From assembly GCA_029259285.1 (NCBI GenBank), contig JAPDJB010000095.1:1-6691 (forward strand): a stretch of 6,691 nt of DNA. Reading direction: 5' to 3'. A program made the translations under genes and the position numbers. The notes below the pieces were generated by a model. It saw only the letters and a program-made list of their open reading frames with translations. It made no database searches and was not told where the DNA came from. The first letter of the stretch is position 1; each line of letters begins with the position of its first letter. Of this stretch, positions 1-6,008 are shown piece after piece. Source of the stretch: Candidatus Bathyarchaeota archaeon (lineage in GTDB: Archaea; Thermoproteota; Bathyarchaeia; TCS64; B23).

Positions 1-15
1 CGGCGAAAAACTCGG

Positions 16-33
16 CCAGCCCGAGGGGGCTGG
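16..33. repeat. GC-rich hairpin at the left edge
   Basis: CCAGCCC (16-22) and GGGCTGG (27-33) are perfect inverted repeats with loop GAGG, just upstream of the integrase ATG. It might affect integrase translation or be the 3' hairpin of a gene to the left. It could also be chance in GC-rich DNA; the next bases are not a T-run, so an intrinsic terminator is unlikely. Confidence 0.3.
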
Positions 34-38
34 GGCCC

Positions 39-974
39 ATGGAGGTGCAGCGATATGCGAGGAGACGGGTCGCGGGGGATAAAGTGGAGTCGGAGCAGAG
101 TGGGAGGATCTTCGAGTTCCTTTGGTGGATGAAGAAGCAGGGATATAGTGATTCCTCAATTAAGTCGAGAGGTGAGATCCTAAGGAGGCTCGTAAGGCTG
201 GGTGCAAATCTCCTTGATCCAGAGAACGTCAAGGAGGTCATCGTCAGCCAGAGGAATTGGAGTCCAGGGAGGAAGGCGAATGTCGTTTACGCATACGATC
301 TATTCGCTAAGTGGGCTGGTTTGAAGTGGAATCCTCCCAAGGTGAGGGTTCCAGAGAAGCTGCCCTTCATCCCCCTCGAACGTGAGATCGACGACCTCAT
401 CGCAGGCTGCTCAAAGTACATAGCCCTCGCCCTCCAGATAATGAAGGAGACTGGAGCCCGAGTCGGAGAAGTCTTCAACCTGAGATGGATAGACATAGAC
501 TTCGAGAGTAGAACCCTGAGGATAACCCCTGAGAAGGGAGGGAAGCCTCGTATCTTCAAGATGAGTGGCAAACTAATCAACATGCTGAATCAGATTCCGA
601 GAGAGGGGGAGAGGATACTCAGCCACTACAGCAGCCTTAACAGCATGAGGAGGGTCTTCGAGAGGCAGCGTATGAGGATAGCGCATAAGCTGGCGAATCC
701 CCGTCTGCTGAGGATAAGCTTCCACACCATCAGACATTGGAAGGCGACGATGGAGTACCACAAGACGAAGGACATCCTCTATGTAATGCAGCTACTAGGC
801 CATCGAAACATTCAGAACACGCTGAAATACACCCAGCTGGTGAAGTTTAGGGAGGAAGATGAGTTCATCTGCAAAGTGGCGAAGACGCCTGAGGAGGCTC
901 AGGAGTTGATAGAGAAGGGTTTTGAGTATGTCTGCGAGATGGATGACCTACTCTTCTTCAGGAAGAGGAGGTGA
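39..974 (+). CDS. Tyrosine site-specific recombinase (archaeal integrase)
   Basis: Tyrosine recombinase that would cut and rejoin DNA at attachment sites through a covalent 3'-phosphotyrosine. Counting from the ATG at 39 (311 residues), residues ~20-95 form the helical core-binding (SAM-like) domain and ~108-270 the catalytic domain. All catalytic residues are visible: R141 in ETGARVGEV, K166 in PEKGGKPR, H229 and R232 in FHTIRHW, H255 in LLGHRN, and nucleophile Y264 in NTLKYTQL. A ~47-residue C-terminal tail ending EYVCEMDDLLFFRKRR resembles a family of short integrases I recall from uncultured archaea. The gene therefore appears intact, not a remnant. The start is uncertain. The frame is open to the left window edge, so it could begin upstream. 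An in-frame GTG at 84, preceded by a G-rich stretch (74-78), is an alternative, and the GGAGGTG at 41-47 lies after the ATG and cannot serve it. The gene points at the 3' end of tRNA-Asn, 20 bases away, which suggests tRNA-targeted integration. XerA-like chromosome resolution is the alternative role. Confidence 0.9.
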   Translation: MEVQRYARRRVAGDKVESEQSGRIFEFLWWMKKQGYSDSSIKSRGEILRRLVRLGANLLDPENVKEVIVSQRNWSPGRKANVVYAYDLFAKWAGLKWNPPKVRVPEKLPFIPLEREIDDLIAGCSKYIALALQIMKETGARVGEVFNLRWIDIDFESRTLRITPEKGGKPRIFKMSGKLINMLNQIPREGERILSHYSSLNSMRRVFERQRMRIAHKLANPRLLRISFHTIRHWKATMEYHKTKDILYVMQLLGHRNIQNTLKYTQLVKFREEDEFICKVAKTPEEAQELIEKGFEYVCEMDDLLFFRKRR

Positions 975-994
975 AGGTGTCACCGGTTTATCCG

Positions 995-1071
995 TGGCGC
1001 CGCCGGACGGATTTGAACCGTCGACCATCCGGTTAACAGCCGGGCGCTCTACCAGGCTGAGCTACGGCGGC
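995..1071 (-). tRNA. trnN: tRNA-Asn(GUU)
   Basis: Reads on the minus strand as a full cloverleaf. Acceptor GCCGCCG (1071-1065) pairs with CGGCGGC (1005-999). The D stem is GCTC/GAGC with an AGCCTGGTA loop. Anticodon loop CTGTTAA carries GTT at 1037-1035. The variable loop is TGGTC, and the T stem GACGG/CCGTC closes loop TTCAAAT. The discriminator is G (998), usual for Asn, and CCA is encoded at 997-995. One oddity is the first anticodon-stem pair, C (1044) opposite A (1028), a 27:43 mismatch; the other four pairs are intact. No intron is seen. It is convergent with the integrase gene and may be its integration target. Confidence 0.97.
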
Positions 1072-1095
1072 TCCATCCACTAATGATGGATATCC

Positions 1096-1103
1096 AATAA
1101 AAG
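1096..1103 (-). promoter_or_regulatory. Candidate TATA box (box A) for tRNA-Asn
   Basis: The minus strand reads CTTTTATT here, centred about 28 bases upstream of the mature tRNA 5' end at 1071. That is the expected distance for an archaeal TBP site if transcription starts at or just before the tRNA. No clear BRE purine pair can be claimed; the bases just upstream (GAAATC) are only moderately suggestive. The same T-rich stretch lies just past the stop codon of the upstream operon. Confidence 0.45.
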
Positions 1104-1108
1104 ATTTC
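1098..1108 (-). terminator. Possible weak oligo-T terminator of the pilus-like operon
   Basis: After the TAG at 1118-1116 the minus strand runs through AAATCTTTTAT. Archaeal RNA polymerase can terminate on oligo-T, but this has only four consecutive Ts and no strong hairpin before it, so read-through into the tRNA is possible. It overlaps the candidate tRNA TATA box. Confidence 0.22.
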
Positions 1109-1115
1109 TTCCCAG

Positions 1116-2852
1116 CTATGGATATACGATGGTCTTCGTGGCTGTCACCCCATCCCAGGTATGGCCGTCCTTCTCGACGTTGTCGACGGTGAAGGTGTAT
1201 GTATGGGGCGTCCATCCCCAGATTATTGGGGAGTTGAAGGTGCATCGCCCATATTCATCTGTTATCCTCTCCTCCTCCCCTGAGACGTCTCCGCTCCAAT
1301 ATCCATGGACGGCCACCCCCTCTATCGGGTTGCCGTAAACATCTGTGATCGTTACGGTGGCCGTCACCCAGTTGTATCTCCAGAACCACCAGTAGTCATA
1401 GTGGCCCACCAGCTCTAGGGACTCTATCCGCAGTGTGGAGCCCTCTATGAGGCGGACTTCTAAGACGTCGAATTCACCCCAGTTCCCCTCGGAGTCCTGG
1501 GCATGTATCCAGAGATAGTTGACCCCTGGGCTTAGCTGCCCAGAGTTGATGGAGGCCTCAACCCACTCCATGGATTCATTTAGACTCCCATCGACGGGTG
1601 TCATCTCGATTCCCGAGCCGTATAGGGGTTGACTGGGAGGTGATGTGGTGTTCGTTATGAAGTACTCCACGGATGTAATTGTGGAGTTTCCATTCCATCG
1701 ATCGTCGGCCATACAGCTTATGGTGGCCTCCCCTCCAGGTGTTATAAGGCTTGGATCAGCTGCAGCTCTCTTTATGTAGGGGCCGAGGATGTCGCCCTCC
1801 AGTTCCTTAAGTTCACCGTAGGCGCTGACGGTTATCCCCCGATTATCCCTCGCCACCACCCTTATCCAGGGTCTAAGCTGGCTGAGGATGAGGTCTATCA
1901 GCCTCAATAGGCCTCCAGTCTCGGTCTCAGGGGTTACGATGCAGAGGGGGGAGGAGTGATCGAGGCGTGGCCTAACCTCGGATAGGAGCTTCGACCAGGC
2001 GTCGAGTCGCTTTCCATCGAGGTATGTTGACTTGACGTCGTCGATGAGGTTTAGAAGCTCCTCCTTGGAGCCTGTGAAGTTCTCCTCTGGGATCGCCGAG
2101 ACCTCAGCCCTCAACTCGTCGAGGTTTCCGGTTATGTTCCCTAATTGGGTTGAGTAGACTACTAGGTGTCTGCCATCTCCTATGTATCTAACCGATGTGA
2201 CGGATGTTTTATTCATATACCTATGATCATTTGTTCTATCGTAGATCTCGAAGTAGATGTTTATGAGGGGGCGCTCCAAGGGGCCTACTGGGTTTCCCCT
2301 CTCCCTCACCATGAGGAGTTCGAAGGCCGTCTCCTCGCCATCCGTCTCGATGAGCCTCCCAACCGTGGCGTTCAGCTCTATCTCGATCCGCTGCCTGAAA
2401 CCCCTGAAGCCCTCGGAGGTTACGTCTATGGAGATGGAGGCCCCAGCCTTCGAGTATCCCCTGCCGTCTATGCCTCCCCATTTACAGGTGAAACTCGGCT
2501 CTGAGATGTTTAGAACGACTCCGAGGGCGGGATACCGCTCTAATGTGTCTAGGAGCCATTTATCTAAGATCTCGTAGCCTCCAGCCTCCGCCTCGGGGTA
2601 ATCATCGAGATCTGTGTAGTTCTGGTAGAGATGAGTCTCAGCCTTATAGCTCAGTCTCTTCGATGCATCTGCCAGGGCTATGGCTAGGGCTGATCGGCTG
2701 CTATAGGTGATCTCCAATATGGCACTCCTGAACTTCGACTCTGGAAGCTTAAGCCTCAGCATCACCGTCCCCGAGAGTAGGAGGGAGGTGGCTAGGAGCA
2801 TCGCCATGATGATGAGGGTGGAGACGATGAGTATCTGACCTCTCCCCTCCAT
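1116..2852 (-). CDS. Large prepilin-like surface protein with C-terminal Ig-like modules
   Basis: This 578-residue protein is the last and largest of the operon. Residues 1-5 (MEGRG) followed by Q6 and a hydrophobic helix (~7-30, ILIVSTLIIMAMLLATSLLL) form a class III signal: prepilin peptidase would cut after G5 and leave the helix for filament assembly or membrane anchoring. Residues ~35-240 are an unassigned, probably beta-rich region. Residues ~243-300 are charged and helical. Residues ~365-470 look like one Ig-like module ending in LWIHAQDSEGNWGEFD. Residues ~473-578 form a second, with TDVYGNPIEGV and TDEYGRCTFN. An aromatic cluster lies at 485-495. Nine N-glycosylation sequons (for example N78, N161, N389, N401) agree with an extracellular position. 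The ATG at 2852 has SD GAGGTG (2865-2860) seven bases upstream, overlapping the stop of the VWA gene 11 bases away. No enzyme motif is seen. It is likely a structural or adhesive pilus-associated subunit, but the function is not identified. Confidence 0.85.
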   Translation of the reverse strand: MEGRGQILIVSTLIIMAMLLATSLLLSGTVMLRLKLPESKFRSAILEITYSSRSALAIALADASKRLSYKAETHLYQNYTDLDDYPEAEAGGYEILDKWLLDTLERYPALGVVLNISEPSFTCKWGGIDGRGYSKAGASISIDVTSEGFRGFRQRIEIELNATVGRLIETDGEETAFELLMVRERGNPVGPLERPLINIYFEIYDRTNDHRYMNKTSVTSVRYIGDGRHLVVYSTQLGNITGNLDELRAEVSAIPEENFTGSKEELLNLIDDVKSTYLDGKRLDAWSKLLSEVRPRLDHSSPLCIVTPETETGGLLRLIDLILSQLRPWIRVVARDNRGITVSAYGELKELEGDILGPYIKRAAADPSLITPGGEATISCMADDRWNGNSTITSVEYFITNTTSPPSQPLYGSGIEMTPVDGSLNESMEWVEASINSGQLSPGVNYLWIHAQDSEGNWGEFDVLEVRLIEGSTLRIESLELVGHYDYWWFWRYNWVTATVTITDVYGNPIEGVAVHGYWSGDVSGEEERITDEYGRCTFNSPIIWGWTPHTYTFTVDNVEKDGHTWDGVTATKTIVYP

Positions 2853-2863
2853 CGCTTAACACC

Positions 2864-3877
2864 TCACGGCTTCGATAGGGTCACCTTGATGACGACGATG
2901 TCATGCTCCACCTCGTAGATGAGATCCTCAGCTATCGCCGTGTAGATCTCCTCCAGATCCTCGGCTGAGGGCGAGTAGTAGTAGCCGTCGGTCTGTATCT
3001 CCTTGAGGAGTTCCTCATCTAGGTCGTCCTTAGCTCCTAGGCCGATGGTGTAGATTCTTATACCCTTCTCCTGAGCGACCTTCGACTTGTTTAATGCATA
3101 CTCCCTCGCATACTCCTCATCTATCGGCCTGTTAGCCCTCCCATCTGAGAGGAGGATCATCGCCCAGATGGCGTCCTCCCTCCCATCGTTGTCGAAGAGA
3201 GATGTAGCGTCGGCGATGGCATCCCCGATGTTGGTCCAGCCCGAGGGGGCTAGGTTCTCGATCTTCATCTTCACATACTCGTAATCGTAGGTGAGCTCCA
3301 CCTCCACGTTAGAGATAGTTCCAAAGGAGACGAAGCCGACTCGATCCCTGGAGCCGTTGAGGTTGTCGATGAAGTTACAGGCAGCCCTCTTGGCGTAGTA
3401 TATCTTGCTATATTCGTCTCCCGGTATTATATCCTTCATGCTGCCTGATCGATCGATGACTAGTACCACATCGATGGGAATCTTCTTCTCCAGGACTATT
3501 GGATAGGAGAAGGTGTAGACGCCCTCCAGGGAGACAGATGACCGAGCCTTAAACTCATCACCGGAGATGTTAGAGGCGTTTCCCAGCATCTCGCCGGAGG
3601 TTAGGCTGTAGATGGTGATGTTATAGAAAATGCCTGGGGGCAGCATCGTCTTAATCAGCTCGGATAAGGCCTCGGAGCTTGACTCGCCCATCACTATGAG
3701 CTGGAGATTCTCCTCGCTTCCGATCACCTCCATTAGATTCCTAGCTAGGAAATGGAGTTCAGGCTCATCCTCCCTAGAGACGATGTTGATGGAGGATGAG
3801 AGGAAGTAGTGGCAGAGGAGGATGAGTGAACAGGCGATGAGGGCTTCAATGATCCGCATCTGACCCCTACGCCTCAA
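2864..3877 (-). CDS. Prepilin-like protein with von Willebrand A (MIDAS) domain
   Basis: This 337-residue protein starts MRRRGQMRIIEALIACSLIL. R4-G5 before Q6 and the following hydrophobic helix (~8-30) make a typical prepilin peptidase site. Residues ~35-130 are a linker domain. Residues ~135-320 are a VWA domain with a complete metal-ion-dependent adhesion site: D142-x-S144-x-S146 in VIDRSGSM, T215 in SGWTNIG and D245 in LLSDGRAN. The domain's usual end, YYYSPSAEDLEEIYTAIAEDL, is split here only in quoting: YYYSPSAEDL at 299-308, then EEIYTAIAEDL. VWA domains with this site bind protein ligands through Mg2+ or Mn2+. Joined to a prepilin N-terminus inside a pilus operon, this suggests a filament-tip or surface adhesin, which is inference. 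The start is TTG: SD GGAGGTGA sits four bases before it, and the later ATG (residue 7) would delete the R-R-R-G signal. Five sequons are present (N86, N100, N103, N174, N263). Confidence 0.9.
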   Translation of the reverse strand: MRRRGQMRIIEALIACSLILLCHYFLSSSINIVSREDEPELHFLARNLMEVIGSEENLQLIVMGESSSEALSELIKTMLPPGIFYNITIYSLTSGEMLGNASNISGDEFKARSSVSLEGVYTFSYPIVLEKKIPIDVVLVIDRSGSMKDIIPGDEYSKIYYAKRAACNFIDNLNGSRDRVGFVSFGTISNVEVELTYDYEYVKMKIENLAPSGWTNIGDAIADATSLFDNDGREDAIWAMILLSDGRANRPIDEEYAREYALNKSKVAQEKGIRIYTIGLGAKDDLDEELLKEIQTDGYYYSPSAEDLEEIYTAIAEDLIYEVEHDIVVIKVTLSKP

Positions 3878-3881
3878 GGCT

Positions 3882-3889
3882 TCACCTCC
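3882..3889 (-). promoter_or_regulatory. Shine-Dalgarno site deciding the TTG start of the VWA gene
   Basis: The minus strand reads GGAGGTGA, a perfect match to the archaeal anti-SD, four bases before TTG (3877-3875). The TGA within it is the stop codon of the preceding gene. It supports TTG over the ATG at 3859, which is too far away and would remove the prepilin signal. Confidence 0.8.
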
Positions 3890-4685
3890 ATATCGTCAAC
3901 CTGAAGAGGTAGCTTAGCCCCCCAATGTCGACGAGGCGATAGGTGGATTCAGCCTCATACCCCGAGATGGATCCCATGGAGGATGTGAGATGACCTATGA
4001 TGGCCTCAGCCTCCTCAGGCCAGGAGGCGAAGGAGATCAGGCCGAGGTGGCCTACACAGAGCAGTAAAACCTCGCCGTCGCCCTGGAAGTTGAGGGTGCA
4101 GACCCCGAATCTATCGGTGACGTTATAGGTGTACTCCACACCCCTCAAATCGCCGCTGAGGATCTGGGTGATCGTCGTATAGTTCACCGTCTCCAGCGCT
4201 ATGCCTCCGAGCACCGCTGTGACATTGGCGTTGATCACCGGCGTGCCCCAAGGATCCCTCACGTAAACCTTGAAGCGGCCTGGGGATAGCTGCTCTATCT
4301 CAACTTCATAGGTGGGTTTGATCTCTATGGAGAGGTAATAAGCTGGATCTATGCCTAGAAGCTCCCTGATGTCATAGGGGGAGAGATATCCATTTTCCCC
4401 CTCCCTCAGCCGCCTAACCTTGAGGGGGTCTAGCTGATAGGATTTCAACGCATTCTCTAGGGCTAGGCCCAAGGCCTCAGGCCTATCGACGCCTCCACCC
4501 CAATCTGGAGGTCTACCTGGGGAGAGGAGGAGTATCTCTATGATCTGGTCAACCTTCTCAAGCCCCGTCTCGGCCTCCAGGGTTCTCACCTTGTCGTAGA
4601 TGAGGTTTGACGCATAGCTCATCGTGGTTCCCAGGATTAGGAGGACGATGATGCCTGCGGTTAGATACTCCAGGGTTGTCTGCAT
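3882..4685 (-). CDS. Pilin-like membrane protein, QTTLEY type, with Ig-like module
   Basis: With the start at 4685 the product has 267 residues and begins MQTTLEYLTAGIIVLLILG, one hydrophobic helix (~8-27). Archaeal pilins commonly read K/R-G|Q-T/S-x-L-E-F/Y at the cleavage site; here Met replaces the Gly and there is no signal peptide. Residues ~50-78 carry LLLSPGRPPDWGGG and PEALGLA, a motif I recognise from archaeal pilus-associated proteins. Residues ~128-215 look like an Ig-like module (VRDPWGTPVINANVTA, then VTDRFGVCTLNF), similar to the one ending the 578-residue protein. The ATG overlaps the TGA of the preceding gene by one base (TGATG) and follows a G-rich SD, implying translational coupling. 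The longer frame from an ATG at 4742 would overlap the previous gene by 58 bases and add a His/Arg-rich stretch, so it is rejected. Probably a minor pilin or membrane-anchored accessory protein; the exact role is unknown. Confidence 0.82.
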   Translation of the reverse strand: MQTTLEYLTAGIIVLLILGTTMSYASNLIYDKVRTLEAETGLEKVDQIIEILLLSPGRPPDWGGGVDRPEALGLALENALKSYQLDPLKVRRLREGENGYLSPYDIRELLGIDPAYYLSIEIKPTYEVEIEQLSPGRFKVYVRDPWGTPVINANVTAVLGGIALETVNYTTITQILSGDLRGVEYTYNVTDRFGVCTLNFQGDGEVLLLCVGHLGLISFASWPEEAEAIIGHLTSSMGSISGYEAESTYRLVDIGGLSYLFRLTIWR

Positions 4686-5221
4686 CACCCCTCCCCCATC
4701 AATCCTAGGCCGATGATGATGGAGTCGCCGCTCCTCCAGCACCAGGCGACGATGGTGAGGACTCCACCCTCATCGTCGACGCTCTCCAGCCTCGACATCA
4801 AGGTCATGTTATATGGAGGGGTGACATCCTGATCCGAGTAGATGGAGATGGCGTCAGCAGTCCAGGGGAGATCGACGGCTGAGTAGAGGTCTGCCCTATC
4901 CCTCGAAAGTATTATGGAGACGAGGGAGACGTCGCCACCCCGTTGTATCTCGGTGAGAGTGATGTTGTAGGGCTTCCCCCCGATGAATCGGGGTATGTCA
5001 AGCCTCTTAACCATGAAGACCTCCCCCTCAGCCACCTGGGCCACAACAACGAGGTCTATGAAGTTGGAGGCGACATACTCTGCGACCTGCCTCAGCTGAG
5101 CCTCATAGGCCTCCTCGCTGAGCTTGGCGTAGAAGCCGTCATAATAGGCCTCTACGGTGAGGAATATGGAGATGAGGGCGATGGTTCCCAGGACGTGGGG
5201 TATCACCGTTGAATCCGGCAT
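4685..5221 (-). CDS. Small pilin-operon protein with N-terminal membrane helix
   Basis: This 178-residue protein begins MPDSTVIPHVLGTIALISIF, with a single hydrophobic helix at ~8-25 and a short charged amphipathic helix at ~33-52. The rest (~60-178) looks like a beta-rich extracytoplasmic domain with sequons at N86 and N138, ending in a hydrophobic strand IIIGLGLMGEG. No R-G or K-G prepilin cleavage site is present, so it probably stays membrane-anchored by its uncut helix. The ATG at 5221 abuts the TAG of the preceding gene with no gap, and SD GGAGGTGA (5233-5226) lies four bases upstream. I do not recognise a named family. Size, topology and position suggest a minor pilin-like or accessory component acting with the FlaJ/TadC platform. 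Similar short single-helix proteins follow the ATPase and FlaJ/TadC genes in haloarchaeal pilus clusters. Confidence 0.8.
   Translation of the reverse strand: MPDSTVIPHVLGTIALISIFLTVEAYYDGFYAKLSEEAYEAQLRQVAEYVASNFIDLVVVAQVAEGEVFMVKRLDIPRFIGGKPYNITLTEIQRGGDVSLVSIILSRDRADLYSAVDLPWTADAISIYSDQDVTPPYNMTLMSRLESVDDEGGVLTIVAWCWRSGDSIIIGLGLMGEG
4686..4697 (-). promoter_or_regulatory. G-rich Shine-Dalgarno site fixing the start at 4685
   Basis: The minus strand reads GGGGGAGGGGTG directly before ATG, with the TGA stop of the upstream gene overlapping that ATG by one base. The GGAGG core lies four bases from the ATG. It supports the internal start of the 3882-4685 gene. Confidence 0.6.
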
Positions 5222-6004
5222 CTAGTCACCTCCAGTAATCGAAACCCTCATCCCCACCACCCTTAGGATTAGGAGGGTGAGATAGGTGGGGTTGCCACCC
5301 ATCTCACTCAGCTTGATGGAGTCGCATCCATCCCCAGTTGAGGAGGTGATCTCAACGTCGCCGTCGAGTAGCAGGGTCTCGGTTTCAACGCCCTCATTCT
5401 CGATGAGGATGACGAGCTTATTCCCAGGCTTGAACTCCCCCATCTTCAGCTGAACCACGATAAGCTCCACGGTGTTGTGGGGGACGTAATCCGAGCCGTT
5501 GTAGAGTTTTATAACACCCGTGTAGATGTAGAGCACCCTGCTATAGTCGAGGGTTATGAGGACGTGGAGGGGCTTGGAGACGTGGATCCGCCCGATATAG
5601 CCGTCGCTAGGTGAGACCAGGGGGTCTCCCCCACCCCTCACGTCGTATTCATAGCTGCCTGATAGTCCTCTACCCCCCTCGATCCTGATGATCTTCATCT
5701 CATAGCTGTAATTATAGCAGCTGTCAGCTCCCCGAATGGTTAGATTTAGGACCCCTCCATCTGCGAAGCTTGGCATAACCTTCGAGAGGCTGGTTCTGAA
5801 GACGAGGGATGAGCCAGGGCTGTGGAGTAGCCCCTCTATATTCTCATCTATCGTCTCTAGGAGGCCCTCAGCAGACTTCAGCTCTGACTGGGCGATCTGG
5901 AGGTTTAGGAGGTCGCTGGAGAGATATGAGGCGATCAGCATGAGGCTTAGGAGGAAGGAGCTGAGGAGGATCGTTGAGATGAGATTGGTGTAGCCCCTAT
6001 CCAT
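5222..6004 (-). CDS. Prepilin-like secreted protein (first pilin-like gene after FlaJ/TadC)
   Basis: This 260-residue protein starts MDRGYTNLISTILLSSFLLS. R3-G4 before Y5 is a plausible class III cleavage site and residues ~8-33 are hydrophobic. A charged amphipathic helix follows (~37-60, SELKSAEGLLETIDENIEGL), then LLHSPGSS, similar to the SPG motif of the 267-residue protein in this operon. Residues ~80-255 are beta-rich, with sequons N87, N98 and N169 and cysteines C96 and C227. The fold is not recognised. The ATG at 6004 lies four bases after the TGA of the FlaJ/TadC gene, and SD GGGGTGAT (6015-6008) overlaps that stop. It is probably a pilin or pseudopilin assembled or anchored by the neighbouring platform protein. 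It is longer than a typical archaeal major pilin (about 100-200 residues), so a minor or accessory pilin is more likely. Confidence 0.83.
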   Translation of the reverse strand: MDRGYTNLISTILLSSFLLSLMLIASYLSSDLLNLQIAQSELKSAEGLLETIDENIEGLLHSPGSSLVFRTSLSKVMPSFADGGVLNLTIRGADSCYNYSYEMKIIRIEGGRGLSGSYEYDVRGGGDPLVSPSDGYIGRIHVSKPLHVLITLDYSRVLYIYTGVIKLYNGSDYVPHNTVELIVVQLKMGEFKPGNKLVILIENEGVETETLLLDGDVEITSSTGDGCDSIKLSEMGGNPTYLTLLILRVVGMRVSITGGD

Positions 6005-6008
6005 CTGA

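Noticed and set aside
1..41. Partial minus-strand gene starting at ATG 41 (MGPSPLGLAEFFA)
   Set aside because: Only 13 codons are visible, no SD precedes it, and it would overlap the integrase start; too little evidence to call.
1033..1245. Minus-strand open frame of 70 codons ending AAVAQPGRAPGC
   Set aside because: Its end is the translated tRNA-Asn D-arm and acceptor region (a well-known artefact peptide), and the rest is a shadow of the 578-residue gene.
2166..2577. Overlapping open frames of 81-112 codons on both strands around 2166-2577
   Set aside because: They lie inside the 578-residue gene, lack domain-like sequence or an SD, and reflect the lack of stops in GC-rich antisense or shifted frames.
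4686..4742. Upstream ATG at 4742 as start of the 3882 gene
   Set aside because: It would overlap the previous gene by 58 bases and add a non-pilin, His/Arg-rich leader; the ATG at 4685 has an SD and a TGATG overlap.
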